A stretch of 64,000 nt of DNA from Phycisphaeraceae bacterium. GTDB taxonomy: Bacteria; Planctomycetota; Phycisphaerae; Phycisphaerales; Phycisphaeraceae. Shown piece after piece: positions 18,371 through 27,103 of this stretch; position 1 is the stretch's first letter; the number at the start of each line of letters is the position of its first letter. Below the pieces are notes generated by a model. That model did not search any database. It was not told the DNA's origin and was given only the letters and a program-made list of their open reading frames with translations. The position numbers were made by a program, and so were the translations under genes. The stretch spans positions 124,001 through 188,000 of the forward strand of contig JADZCR010000002.1 of assembly GCA_020851465.1 (NCBI GenBank), written 5' to 3'.

Positions 18371-19831
18371 TCAGCGCGGCTCGTCGAGGCTGTACTGCTT
18401 GATCTTTTTGTAAAGCGTCGTTCGGTTGATGTCGAGCTGCCGTGCGGTTTCCTGACGGTTCCACGCATTGGCTTCGAGCGCAGCGAGAATGATCTGTTTC
18501 TCCGGCTCCTCCAGTGCGCGCTCAAGCGGCATGGGTGTCCAGCCGTTGACCAGCGCGGGAATGAACATCCCGCCTGCAGAGTCGCGGGGACGGTTTGGCG
18601 TCGGTATGCCGCCTCCTTCAACTACCGCACGAATCGTATCCGGCAGGTCATCGATCTCGATGCGAGGTCGCTTGCTGAGTACCACTGCCCGCTCAACAGC
18701 ATTTTCTAATTCCCGGACATTACCCGGCCAGGCATACATCCTCAGCGCAGCCATGGCTTCATCACCAAATGTTCGGTCCTTACCCAGCTCCTTGCCGTAC
18801 TTGGTCAGAAAAGCCTCGACCAGTAGCGGGATATCACCAGCTCGTTCGCGCAGCGGGGGCAGCTTTAACGAGACAACATTAATCCGGTAGAACAGATCTT
18901 CACGGAACTGCCCCTTCTGCACCAGTTCCGGCAGCGGTTGATTGGTTGCCAGCACAAAGCGCACATCGACATTGATCGTCTTGGTTGAACCGATCGGCTC
19001 AAACGCTTTTTCCTGTAACACGCGGAGCAGTTTGAGCTGCAAGGCGGGTGTCGCAGAATTGATTTCGTCAATAAACAGCGTCCCGCCGTGTGCCGCTTGG
19101 CACTTGCCGGTTTTATCCGCGTCGGCTCCGGTGAACGCCCCTTTCACATGACCGAAAAGCTCGCTCTCCAGGAGCGTCTCAGGGATCGCCCCGCACGCGA
19201 AAGTGACGAACGGCCCGGCACGACGCGGGCTGGCGGTATGAACCGCGCGGGCAACCATCGTCTTACCCGTACCGCTCTCGCCGTCGATCAGGACCGTCGT
19301 CTTGCTCTCGGCCACCGATTCGATCAGGTCGTAGATTTTCTGCATCCGGTAGTCAGCACCGACAAGCGCGCCGAGTCCGAATCGCTCCGTGAGCTGGCTG
19401 CGCAGTGTCTGGTTTTCCGCCAAAAGCGCATGCTGCTGGATAGCCTTACCGACCGCGACACGCAGTTCGTCGTCGATGACCGGTTTGGTGAGATATTCAA
19501 CTGCGCCGAGCTTGATCGCTTCGACCGCAGTTTCGATCTTTCCGTAGCCGGTGATGATGATGACCGCCAGCGACGGATATTTTTTTCGGATTGCTTTGAG
19601 GAGTTCCATACCGCTGGTGCGCGGCATGTTGACATCGGTGATGACCAGTCCCAGCGGGCTGCCGACGCCGGCCTGTGCGGACTCGAGTACCCCCAGTGCT
19701 TCGCTGCCGTCATTGGCGGTGAGCACGGGATAACCCTCACGCTTGAGAAACTCGGCAAGCGAATCGGCGACGATCGGGTCATCATCGACGATAAGGATGC
19801 GCGGCAATTCCACGTCGGCCATGGCGATCAT
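18371..19831 (-). CDS. sigma54-dependent response regulator (NtrC family)
   Basis: Three-domain enhancer-binding regulator. The receiver domain (1-125) has the acidic pocket VDDDP, phospho-acceptor Asp66 in ITDVNMP and Lys116 in YLTKP. The AAA+ domain has Walker A GESGTGKT (184-191) and the intact sigma54-contact loop GAFTGA (231-236). The C-terminus is a Fis-type helix-turn-helix (ANAWNRQETARQLDINRTTLYKKI). It should activate sigma54-RNA polymerase after phosphorylation. No histidine kinase adjoins it, so its signal is unknown. The start at 19831 has GGAG 10 nt upstream; an ATG at 19822 is also possible. Confidence 0.93.
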   Translation of the reverse strand: MIAMADVELPRILIVDDDPIVADSLAEFLKREGYPVLTANDGSEALGVLESAQAGVGSPLGLVITDVNMPRTSGMELLKAIRKKYPSLAVIIITGYGKIETAVEAIKLGAVEYLTKPVIDDELRVAVGKAIQQHALLAENQTLRSQLTERFGLGALVGADYRMQKIYDLIESVAESKTTVLIDGESGTGKTMVARAVHTASPRRAGPFVTFACGAIPETLLESELFGHVKGAFTGADADKTGKCQAAHGGTLFIDEINSATPALQLKLLRVLQEKAFEPIGSTKTINVDVRFVLATNQPLPELVQKGQFREDLFYRINVVSLKLPPLRERAGDIPLLVEAFLTKYGKELGKDRTFGDEAMAALRMYAWPGNVRELENAVERAVVLSKRPRIEIDDLPDTIRAVVEGGGIPTPNRPRDSAGGMFIPALVNGWTPMPLERALEEPEKQIILAALEANAWNRQETARQLDINRTTLYKKIKQYSLDEPR

Positions 19832-19879
19832 TCGCGTCAAACTCCAGCGGTGATGCTCAGTAACGACACACTACCTCTG

Positions 19880-19908
19880 ATTATCGACCCGTCCGGGCAG
19901 TGGGTTAA
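19880..19908 (-). promoter_or_regulatory. sigma70-type promoter of the NtrC-type regulator
   Basis: On the minus strand, TTAACC (19903-19908), a 17-bp spacer and GATAAT (19880-19885), about 50 nt upstream of the regulator start. Confidence 0.5.
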
Positions 19909-20008
19909 GAGCAATGTCGCATGAACGCAACACGGCAAAGCCTGCGCAATGATGCGGGAAATCGACAATCGCACGACGAAACTTTGCGACTTTCAACCGC
20001 GCTGCCGA

Positions 20009-22888
20009 TCACGAAACTCCGATGGCTTTGGCGTCACGATCTGACAACATTCCCTCATCCGACCGTTGTTTCACCGTGCCGTCACGTTTCCAGGAGCGTT
20101 CGCAACGAGGTTCCTGGCGCAAGTCAATCGCCTTCACTCCATCGACGTTGCTTTCCCTCGTAAAGCGACTGATGCCGCAGAGGTCCGCCAGGTCGATTGG
20201 TTCGAAGTCCTTCATGGCGGCGTCCGCCGGGACAACAAGGCCGATGTCGAGCGGATTATCAATGCCCCCCTGTGACCGCGCTTCTTCGATTGCTTTCAAC
20301 CACGTCGAACGTGCCGCAATTACCGCCGGCCAGTTGGGATGAACTGTCCGTACCGCCGCTTCGGGGAATAGTTCCAGATGCACGGTGCCGTCCGCGTGGC
20401 CGGGCTGCATCCGCCAGGCTTCATCGGCTGTGTGCGGAAGAATCGGTGCAACGAGCCGGATCAGCGCGCCGGCGATCTCGTGCATCGCGGTCTGTGAGCG
20501 GCGGCGACGCGGGCCGTTAGCCGGATCGCAATACATGCGATCCTTGGTCGCAGCCAGATAAATAGCTGAGAGCGTCTCATTGCAGAAGTTAAACACTGCC
20601 TCGTGAACCGCGCGGAAATCAAACCGCTCATATCCCGCACGCACCGTCTTCACCAGCACGCTCAGCTCACCCAGTGCCCAGGCGTCGAGAGATGTCGCAT
20701 CTGCAGGCGACCAGACGTGAGAGTTGCTGCGCGGGTCGAAGTCGTACAAGTTGCTCAGCAGGTACTTGATTGTGTTGCGGACCTTCCGATACTCCTCACC
20801 CGCGAGCTTGAAGAACTCCGGGTCAACCTTGATGTCATTATCCGTGTTGATCGAGGAGACCCACCAGCGGCAGACATCTGCTCCGTGATCCTTGAGCAGC
20901 GTCTCGACCTCGAGCGCATTGCCCAATGACTTGCTCATTTTCTTGCCGTCTTTGTCCACCATGAATCCATGCGTGAGTACCGCACGGTAAGGCGACTCGC
21001 CCCGAGCAGCGACAGCCGGCAGGAGTGACGCCTGAAACCAGCCGCGATGCTGATCGCTGCCTTCGAGGTACAGGTCCGTGAGCGGGCCGGTCGCCCAATC
21101 ATGACCCAGGCTGCGCTCCTCGATCACCGCAGCCCACGATGTCCCCGAGTCAAACCACACGTCGAAGATGTCGCTGCCCTTGACCAGCCGCTTGCGGTCG
21201 AATGATGCTTCGCGGATCCATGCGGGTGCGTCCGCATCCTGAGCCGGGTCATAGGCAGCCAGTAATTCCTCAGCTGACAGCTTGAACCACGCATCGGATC
21301 CGTGCTGTGAGATCGCCTTCGCCACCGCGCGGACTGACGAGTGCGTGAGCAGGCAATCTTTTGATCCCTCACGAAAGAAGGCAGGTATGGGTAATCCCCA
21401 CGATCGCTGCCGACTGATGCACCAGTCGGGGCGGGACTCAAGCATGCCGCGCATCCGGTTACGGCCCCAGTCGGGAAAGAAGCGAACTCGATCAGCGGCG
21501 GCCATTGCTCGGTTGCGCAAGGTGTCCTCGGCGGTGCCATTGATGGTGAACGGTTTGTCCACGCCGACGAACCACTGTTCCGTAGCGCGGAAGATCACCG
21601 GAGTCTTGCTCCGCCAATCGTGCGGGTAGCTGTGGGTGAAGCGATGGGCGAAGAACAGGTGCTTCGACTCGCGGAGTTTGTTGACGACCAGATCGTTCGC
21701 CTTCCAGACATCGATATCTGCTCCCTCGGCGCGCAGCCACTGGGGAACCGTGTCGTCAAACGTGCCGTCTTCCTTCACCGGGCAGTAGATCGGCAGGCCG
21801 GCTCGCAGTCCGGTCTGATAGTCCTCGACACCATGCCCCGGCGCGGTATGAACGAGACCCGTGCCGTCATCGAGCGTGACGTAATCGGCGGGGACGACCG
21901 GCGAGGTGCGATCGATAAACGGATGGCGGTAGGACACCCCGGCCTGCACGAGTTGATTACCCAGGCAGCGGCCCAGATTTTCGATCCCTGTCGCCCCGCC
22001 GGAGCCAAGCACCTTGTCGGCCAGCGTGTCCGCAAGGACGGCAAGGCGCGTTTCATTTTGAACCGTGAAACGATACAGGCCGTACTCCGCACGCGGAGCG
22101 ACCGCTACCGCGAGATTGGCAGGAAGCGTCCACGGCGTCGTCGTCCAGATCATGAGACTCACCGGCCGGCCGGCGGGACAATTCAGCGACGGCGGAAGCA
22201 TCGTCGCATCGACGACCTCAAACATGACGTAGATGCTCGTATCCTCGCGGTCCTGATACTCCAATTCCGCATCAGCCAGCGCGGTCTGATTGGCGATCGA
22301 CCAATGCACCGGCTTAAGCGCGCGATAGACAAGCCCTCGCTCCACCAGATCAGCAAAGACTCCCAGCACTCGCTCCTCGTACCGCGGAGTCATGGTCAGA
22401 TACGGATGCTCATAGTCCGCCAGCGTGAGCAATCGCTGCATCTGGCCGGCTTGAAGTTTCACGTACTTTTCCGCATAGGCCTGACATTTACGCCGAATCT
22501 GAAACGGCTCCATCTGACGCGCTTTGTCACCCAGTTCAGCGATGACCTTGTGCTCGATCGGCAGGCCGTGGCAGTCCCATCCCGGCACGTACGGACAATC
22601 GAAGCCCTCCATCGTTTTCGAACGAACGACGATGTCCTTGAGAACCTTATTGAGCAGGTGCCCCAGGTGAATCGAGCCGTTCGCATACGGCGGGCCATCG
22701 TGAAAAACATACTTTCCTCTCGATGCAGCCGTTCCGCGGGCAGCCCGGATTTTTTCATAGAGCTTCATCTGCTCCCACCGCTTCATTGATGCGGGTTCGT
22801 TCTGCACAAGGTTGGCCTTCATGGGAAAGGCGGTCTGCGGTAGATTCAGCGTGGATTTATAGGAGCGTTTCTCAGCAGGCTGGGTCAT
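20009..22888 (-). CDS. ileS: isoleucyl-tRNA synthetase
   Basis: Class I aminoacyl-tRNA synthetase charging tRNA-Ile. It has the HIGH motif as HLGH (74-77) within [18 protein letters not shown], the [12 protein letters not shown] block, an editing domain with [11 protein letters not shown], and the KMSKS loop near residue 650. Length (959) is normal. The bacterial C-terminal zinc-binding finger is degenerate: of the four expected cysteines only the first remains (CERSWK, later LSDRDAKAI). Its 5' region carries an Ile/Thr leader peptide and attenuator, so expression is probably tied to charged tRNA-Ile supply. Confidence 0.97.
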   Translation of the reverse strand: MTQPAEKRSYKSTLNLPQTAFPMKANLVQNEPASMKRWEQMKLYEKIRAARGTAASRGKYVFHDGPPYANGSIHLGHLLNKVLKDIVVRSKTMEGFDCPYVPGWDCHGLPIEHKVIAELGDKARQMEPFQIRRKCQAYAEKYVKLQAGQMQRLLTLADYEHPYLTMTPRYEERVLGVFADLVERGLVYRALKPVHWSIANQTALADAELEYQDREDTSIYVMFEVVDATMLPPSLNCPAGRPVSLMIWTTTPWTLPANLAVAVAPRAEYGLYRFTVQNETRLAVLADTLADKVLGSGGATGIENLGRCLGNQLVQAGVSYRHPFIDRTSPVVPADYVTLDDGTGLVHTAPGHGVEDYQTGLRAGLPIYCPVKEDGTFDDTVPQWLRAEGADIDVWKANDLVVNKLRESKHLFFAHRFTHSYPHDWRSKTPVIFRATEQWFVGVDKPFTINGTAEDTLRNRAMAAADRVRFFPDWGRNRMRGMLESRPDWCISRQRSWGLPIPAFFREGSKDCLLTHSSVRAVAKAISQHGSDAWFKLSAEELLAAYDPAQDADAPAWIREASFDRKRLVKGSDIFDVWFDSGTSWAAVIEERSLGHDWATGPLTDLYLEGSDQHRGWFQASLLPAVAARGESPYRAVLTHGFMVDKDGKKMSKSLGNALEVETLLKDHGADVCRWWVSSINTDNDIKVDPEFFKLAGEEYRKVRNTIKYLLSNLYDFDPRSNSHVWSPADATSLDAWALGELSVLVKTVRAGYERFDFRAVHEAVFNFCNETLSAIYLAATKDRMYCDPANGPRRRRSQTAMHEIAGALIRLVAPILPHTADEAWRMQPGHADGTVHLELFPEAAVRTVHPNWPAVIAARSTWLKAIEEARSQGGIDNPLDIGLVVPADAAMKDFEPIDLADLCGISRFTRESNVDGVKAIDLRQEPRCERSWKRDGTVKQRSDEGMLSDRDAKAIGVS

Positions 22889-22942
22889 GGTTGGCGTCTC
22901 AGGTTTTTGTTGCGTGTCTGAATCAGGTTCGTTTGAGTAAAC

Positions 22943-22969
22943 AAAAAAGCCCCACCGATCGGCAGGGCT
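22943..22969 (-). terminator. intrinsic terminator in the ileS leader (attenuator)
   Basis: On the minus strand a 9-bp stem (one G-U and one U-G pair included) with a GATC loop is directly followed by six T residues (plus-strand A run 22943-22948). It lies about 55 nt upstream of ileS and downstream of the leader peptide stop, where no other minus-strand gene needs a terminator. This placement marks it as an attenuator. Confidence 0.8.
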
Positions 22970-23018
22970 TCTGGATTCCGGTGCAGCAATCGCAGCCCTA
23001 CCGACTATGGGTGCTGGT
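22948..23018 (-). promoter_or_regulatory. mutually exclusive antiterminator/terminator segments upstream of ileS
   Basis: Four segments in the order of classical amino-acid attenuators. Segment 1 (CAGCACCC) directly follows the Ile/Thr codons. Segment 2, TCGGTAGGGCT (22994-23004), spans the peptide stop codon. Segment 3, AGCCCTGCCGA, occupies 22959-22969. Segment 4, TCGGTGGGGCT (22948-22958), precedes the T run. Segments 2 and 4 differ by one base and each can pair with segment 3, so 2:3 (antiterminator, 11 bp with one G-U) excludes 3:4 (terminator). A ribosome stalled at the Ile codons would leave segment 2 free; one reaching the stop codon would cover it. Confidence 0.75.
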
Positions 23019-23066
23019 AATGGTAATGGTAATGATGATGCGGAAAATCGTACGGTTGGGAGGCAT
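22998..23066 (-). CDS. Ile/Thr-rich leader peptide of the ileS attenuator
   Basis: A 22-codon ORF (ATG at 23066, TAG at 22998-23000) upstream of ileS. The peptide starts MPPNRT and has a core [13 protein letters not shown], with six Ile and five Thr codons in all; three Ile codons are consecutive (ATC ATC ATT). A modest GAGAG lies 4 nt before the ATG. It sits between a good promoter and a terminator and its stop codon overlaps the antiterminator strand. It resembles the E. coli thr leader peptide in composition, but the downstream gene is ileS, so Ile codons are the likely sensors. The peptide itself probably has no function after translation. Confidence 0.75.
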   Translation of the reverse strand: MPPNRTIFRIIITITITSTHSR

Positions 23067-23086
23067 GCGTCTCTCTTTCGGGGGCG

Positions 23087-23114
23087 ATTATAAATGGAGG
23101 ATCGGTCGGAGCAA
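23087..23114 (-). promoter_or_regulatory. promoter of the ileS leader
   Basis: Minus-strand TTGCTC (23109-23114), a 16-bp spacer and a perfect TATAAT (23087-23092). The -10 ends 20 nt before the leader peptide ATG, leaving a short 5' leader with GAGAG. Confidence 0.65.
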
Positions 23115-23152
23115 CCGCGCGGGTTGAGCCGTTCACGGTTACAGGCCGTGGA

Positions 23153-23500
23153 TTATCGCACGGGGCGGGAAACAGACTCGACTTTTCGGCGCAGCGGCTT
23201 CCCGGCTGCTTCTTCCTCGTCCTCAACCCGCTGTATGACCTCAACCGGTATCGCCCACAAAGCCAGCGCCAACAGCAGAGGCGCGATAACCATGTCATCG
23301 ATCCAGCCGGCGAAGGGGATGATGTCGGGCACAAAGTCAATCGGCGAGAGAATGTAAATAACCGCCATCAGGGCAACGAGCCGACTCCACCACGGTGTGC
23401 GTGAATCGAACATTGACCTTGCGTACAGCCGGATCCGCGGCCAGAGCATCAGCAGCGATCCGCCGCGGCGCAGGCGTCGAGTTTTGGAAAAGAATCCCAC
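23153..23500 (-). CDS. YkvA/DUF1232-family membrane protein
   Basis: A 115-residue protein with the DUF1232 core: a hydrophobic segment running into YILSPIDFVPDIIPFAGWIDD (residues about 49-69), then a second hydrophobic stretch (MVIAPLLLALALWAI). It has basic ends and a Glu-rich segment after the second helix. The function of this family is unknown. The start is a GTG at 23500 with TACCAT exactly 6 nt upstream, suggesting leaderless translation. It precedes the ileS leader promoter on the same strand. Confidence 0.8.
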   Translation of the reverse strand: MGFFSKTRRLRRGGSLLMLWPRIRLYARSMFDSRTPWWSRLVALMAVIYILSPIDFVPDIIPFAGWIDDMVIAPLLLALALWAIPVEVIQRVEDEEEAAGKPLRRKVESVSRPVR

Positions 23501-23611
23501 GAATATATGGTAGCGCGCCGACGGACTGTCCGGATGAATTATTTTCGGATTTTGTCAGCAGGTGTCGCATCCCTGCGCTACGTGCATTTTCGGCTGGTAA
23601 CCGTCTGATCA

Positions 23612-24121
23612 TTACAGCATTTGCTTCAACGGTTTAGTGTATTGGTTAAAGCTCGCGGATGGAATATTCACCGTCCCCCAGCGTGCGCTTCGCGGGCGCA
23701 GATCCCGGACATAATCGACGAGTTTCACCGCCAGCACGGCGTACCACTTGCCGGAAAACTCAAACATCTCCTGAAACAGCGCGTCCGGCGGCTCGGCTTC
23801 GCACCAGAACATGAACACAAAGGCTGGCTCAAATCCCGCTCCGAAAATTTTCGCCCACTCCGACATGCACTCCACGTCATCCTGAGTCACCCAGTTCTGA
23901 AGTGATTTCCCGGATCGGCCGGAGTGCTTCCGGCCTTTCACATCCACGAGCAAGTTAGACGCGGCTTTGCTGTAAACGACGAAATCAAAACTCTTGAGCG
24001 TGATACGTAAATCCCTGCCTTGAAGCGCACGCCTGGCCTCATCAACCGCCACATAGGGGATCGCATTAGCGCGCAGGTAGTGCTCAAAAGCCAGCTCGTA
24101 ATGGAAGCGACGCTGAGCCAT
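23612..24121 (-). CDS. HYExAFE-family protein, possible PD-(D/E)XK nuclease fold
   Basis: Begins with HYELAFE (residues 7-13), the signature of a planctomycete family named HYExAFE. I also see FDFVVYSK with Asp46, then LLVDVKGRK with Asp60 and Lys62. That D...DxK spacing resembles the metal-binding core of restriction-endonuclease-like folds, although nuclease activity is only an inference. The protein is 169 residues with no signal peptide. It lies between the YkvA-like gene and hisS on the same strand, with about 80 nt to hisS. Confidence 0.75.
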   Translation of the reverse strand: MAQRRFHYELAFEHYLRANAIPYVAVDEARRALQGRDLRITLKSFDFVVYSKAASNLLVDVKGRKHSGRSGKSLQNWVTQDDVECMSEWAKIFGAGFEPAFVFMFWCEAEPPDALFQEMFEFSGKWYAVLAVKLVDYVRDLRPRSARWGTVNIPSASFNQYTKPLKQML

Positions 24122-24204
24122 GGGAATTGATTGCTGTCTCCCCGTGACAACTGCATCCGGGACAACTCAACTCAAAGAGTCTCACGATGGCGAACAAAAG
24201 CGCG

Positions 24205-25500
24205 TTATTGCTGACTCGACAGTCGATCCCGTAACTGTCCCAAGTCCACGTTTGTCTGCTCACCTGTCGCAAGGTTTTTCAATCCCACGATGCCTTGCGT
24301 AATCTGGTCATCGAGGATCACCGCGAATCTTGCGCGGCAGGCGCTGGCATCCTTGAGAAGTTTTCCGACGTTGCGGGTTGTCTTGTAGTTCATTCGCGCA
24401 TGCAACCCGGCGCGGCGAAGCCGTGCGACAAGCTGGCCGACCTCTGCTGCGCCCGTGTCGGTTCCGGCGATCACATACACGTCGGGTTGCGGGCCGACTT
24501 CCTCGGGTATCAGACCTTTGTCAGTGAGCACGTTGGAGAGGACGACATCCCCCATACCAAAGCCGACAGCGGGAGTTGCCGGGCCGCCAAAGGTTTCGAT
24601 GAGCTGGTCATAGCGTCCGCCGCCAGCCATCGCGCGTTCAGCCCCGCTGCGTTCGTGGATTTCAAAAACCGTGCCGGTGTAATACGCCAGCCCGCGAACG
24701 ATCCCCAGGTCGTACTCGCACCAGTCGGCAATACCGAAGCGGCGCAGCTCCGCGTCGAGATTTTCCAGATCGGTTAAATCGCTGTCGGCCCCCAGATGCT
24801 GGTGAAGCGCGCCTAGCGACCCGCTGGCGTATTTCATACGACAAATCTGGTCGAGCCGCAGCACATTGGGTTCGGTGAGGTTCAGCTTGCCCGCAGCCTG
24901 GATGAACTCCTGATCGGTAATCTTGGCGCGGCGATCGAGCAGATCAAACGCCGCGGTCGTGTTTTCCTCAGCAACACCGAGCTTGCGCAGCACCTGCTTG
25001 GCGGTCTGGCGGTGGGAAATTTTGACACGAACATGATCGGGACGAAGACCCAGCTCGGCGAGGAGATCGACAGCGGTAAAGATGCACTCCGCGTCGGCAA
25101 TCGGCGTATCGAGGCCGAGGATGTCCACGTTCCACTGCCAGAACTCACGCAGTCGGCCGCGCTGCGGTTTTTCCGCACGGCAGAGGTTAGGCGTGCAGAA
25201 CCATTTGATCGGCTTAGGTAACGATGCCGCTTGCGCCGCGACCATGCGCGCCAGTGTCGGGGTGAACTCCGGTCGAATCGCCAGCTCACGCTCACCCCGG
25301 TCAGAGAAATGGAAAAGCTCGCTGACGATACCCTCGCCTGACTTAATCTTGTAGAGATCGAGCGGCTCAAAGATCGGGCCATCAACTTGTTCAAAGCCGT
25401 TACGGATGGAGACTCGGCGCCACGCATCGACGAGGTGGTTGCGCCACGCCATGTCACGGGGGTAGAAGTCGCGGGTGCCTTTGGATGCCTGGAGTTTCAT
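24205..25500 (-). CDS. hisS: histidyl-tRNA synthetase
   Basis: Class II aminoacyl-tRNA synthetase charging tRNA-His. The protein has KGTRDFYP at the N-terminus, motif 2 around FCTPNLCRAEKPQRGRLREF, the histidine-binding RGLAYYTGTVFEIH segment, and motif 3 with GGRYDQLIETFGG and PAVGFGMGDVVL. The C-terminal anticodon-binding domain begins near QPDVYVIAGT. The 431-residue length is normal. The start at 25500 has no Shine-Dalgarno sequence. The upstream methyltransferase gene ends 70 bases away on the same strand. I found no His-rich leader peptide. Confidence 0.96.
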   Translation of the reverse strand: MKLQASKGTRDFYPRDMAWRNHLVDAWRRVSIRNGFEQVDGPIFEPLDLYKIKSGEGIVSELFHFSDRGERELAIRPEFTPTLARMVAAQAASLPKPIKWFCTPNLCRAEKPQRGRLREFWQWNVDILGLDTPIADAECIFTAVDLLAELGLRPDHVRVKISHRQTAKQVLRKLGVAEENTTAAFDLLDRRAKITDQEFIQAAGKLNLTEPNVLRLDQICRMKYASGSLGALHQHLGADSDLTDLENLDAELRRFGIADWCEYDLGIVRGLAYYTGTVFEIHERSGAERAMAGGGRYDQLIETFGGPATPAVGFGMGDVVLSNVLTDKGLIPEEVGPQPDVYVIAGTDTGAAEVGQLVARLRRAGLHARMNYKTTRNVGKLLKDASACRARFAVILDDQITQGIVGLKNLATGEQTNVDLGQLRDRLSSQQ

Positions 25501-25570
25501 ACGTTTTCGATCTGATAAAAAGGAAACACAAGGCAGAGAGCAAAATACCCCTGCCCGCGGGACTCGAATC

Positions 25571-26380
25571 TTACTTCACCCCCACGACGCTCGCGATCCA
25601 CGCTGGGTCGCTTTCCCCATGTTCCCGTTTGCGCCACACGTTATCGCCCTTGCCGGTCTTGCGGTTGGTGCCTTCCCAGTAAACATCCGCGAGACGAAAG
25701 CCCGCCTCGCGCAAAATCTCACGGACCTCAGGAATCGTCCAGAGTCGCCAGTGGTAGGCGAACGCTCTTTGGATCGAGCTGCCGTCGGGAAACTGAAAAT
25801 GGATGTAGAAGTCGCAGTCGTGGGTGATCGGGTCAAACCGCGCCTGCTCCCAGACGTACTTGAATGATCGTCTGCGATGCCGGATCGTGCGGACGTCGCT
25901 TCTGCCGTCCTGAAAAGTTTCCCAACCGCCAACGATATCCAGAGCCAGCACCCCCCGCCGTGCCAGATTCTGATGCGCCGCGCGGAAATATCGCCGCAGT
26001 TCGTCACGAGTCTTGAAAATGGAGTAGGAAAAATTCAGCGCGGCGATGACGTCGGCTTTCTCTCCGACCACCGAGCGGGCATCACGCTGAAAAAACTCGA
26101 TCCGCTCGCGAGCTCCGGCGGGAAGAGCGGCGACGTTATGCGCGATGCCCCACTTTATTGGCTCTGGATCGAGGTCGATGCCATGAGCGCGCCGGTCGCG
26201 GGAAGCTTTGACCCACTCACAGCACACCGCACCGGCTCCGCAGAAGTCCTCACGCAGCAATTGCGGCTTTCGTCCGTAGTAGTGCTTGTACAACCGCGCC
26301 AGAAAATAGGCCTCGTGATCAGGAGCCTGCACGGACAGTTGATAAAGCTCATATTTATCTGCGCGGGTGGCGTCACTCAT
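25571..26380 (-). CDS. class I SAM-dependent methyltransferase
   Basis: Rossmann-fold methyltransferase with motif I as LREDFCGAGAVCCEWV, an acidic residue pair GIDLDPEP after the second strand, and VIAALNFSYSIFKTRDELRRYF further on. The GAGAV version of motif I departs from the usual GxGxG. The C-terminal part (FQFPDGSSIQRAFAYHWRLW) resembles uncharacterised family members of the same length. Substrate unknown. I choose the ATG at 26380 (MSDATRADKYELYQL); the frame extends to an ATG at 26419. It is divergent from rsmD. Confidence 0.75.
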   Translation of the reverse strand: MSDATRADKYELYQLSVQAPDHEAYFLARLYKHYYGRKPQLLREDFCGAGAVCCEWVKASRDRRAHGIDLDPEPIKWGIAHNVAALPAGARERIEFFQRDARSVVGEKADVIAALNFSYSIFKTRDELRRYFRAAHQNLARRGVLALDIVGGWETFQDGRSDVRTIRHRRRSFKYVWEQARFDPITHDCDFYIHFQFPDGSSIQRAFAYHWRLWTIPEVREILREAGFRLADVYWEGTNRKTGKGDNVWRKREHGESDPAWIASVVGVK

Positions 26381-26460
26381 GGTGGGGAAGATATCGGCAG
26401 CGGAAATCCGCGTAAACATCCCGCCTGCTGCGCATCCTTTTTCCGCTGTACGATACGTCC

Positions 26461-27027
26461 ATGCGAATCATCGGCGGCACGCACCGCAGCCGTAACATCC
26501 TCCCGCCCAAGGACGACCAGACCACACGGCCGATCACCGACCGGGTGAAGACCAGTCTGTTTGACCGGCTCACCAGCATGGAGGCCTACGACGGCCACGC
26601 GCTGGATATCTTCGCAGGCACGGGTAGTCTCGGACTCGAAACTCTCTCCCGTGGAATGGATTCCTGCACCTTTATCGAACGCGATCGCAACTCCCGCGAT
26701 CTCCTCGAAAGTAATCTTGAAACACTTGGTTTCCACGCTAAAGCAACAGTTCTCAGCGTCGATGCGTTTTCCGCCGCATGGCTGCGCCTTCTGCCGCACC
26801 TGCCGGTGAACCTGATTTTTCTCGACCCGCCTTATCGCATGATGGCTGATGAGAAAGATCACGATCGGATCATCGCTCTGATGACCCGGCTGGCGGGTAT
26901 TGCTGCAGCGCACGCACTATTGGTCCTGCGAACCGAGTCACACGACAGCGGCCCCAGAGTGGACGGATGGAACGGACCGGAGTCCTTTTCCTATGGGTCG
27001 ATGACGCTGCACTTTTACGAGAGATAA
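26461..27027 (+). CDS. rsmD: 16S rRNA (guanine(966)-N(2))-methyltransferase
   Basis: RsmD-family enzyme that methylates G966 of 16S rRNA during 30S assembly. It starts with MRIIGGTHRSRNI, has the TRPITDRVKTSLFDRL block, motif I LDIFAGTGSLGLETLSRG and the catalytic DPPY motif of N2-guanine methyltransferases. Length (188) is typical. TACGAT lies exactly 6 nt before the ATG, with no Shine-Dalgarno sequence, so a leaderless mRNA is likely. ffh follows 76 bases downstream. Confidence 0.93.
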   Translation: MRIIGGTHRSRNILPPKDDQTTRPITDRVKTSLFDRLTSMEAYDGHALDIFAGTGSLGLETLSRGMDSCTFIERDRNSRDLLESNLETLGFHAKATVLSVDAFSAAWLRLLPHLPVNLIFLDPPYRMMADEKDHDRIIALMTRLAGIAAAHALLVLRTESHDSGPRVDGWNGPESFSYGSMTLHFYER

Positions 27028-27103
27028 ATTCCGCCGACCCGCACGACGGATGCTGTCTTGATCCCTCGCACCAATCTTTGCGCATATTTCCTAAGATATC
27101 CCT

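Noticed and set aside
22889-23152. A T-box riboswitch upstream of ileS.
   Set aside because: The conserved T-box sequence is absent, and the Ile-rich ORF with paired segments explains the leader better.
25501-25570. A possible His leader upstream of hisS.
   Set aside because: The 70 bases hold no ORF with consecutive His codons and no terminator.
25550-25575. A TTCGA-containing stretch resembling a tRNA T loop between hisS and the methyltransferase gene.
   Set aside because: The flanking bases do not form a T stem, and no acceptor, D or anticodon arm is found.
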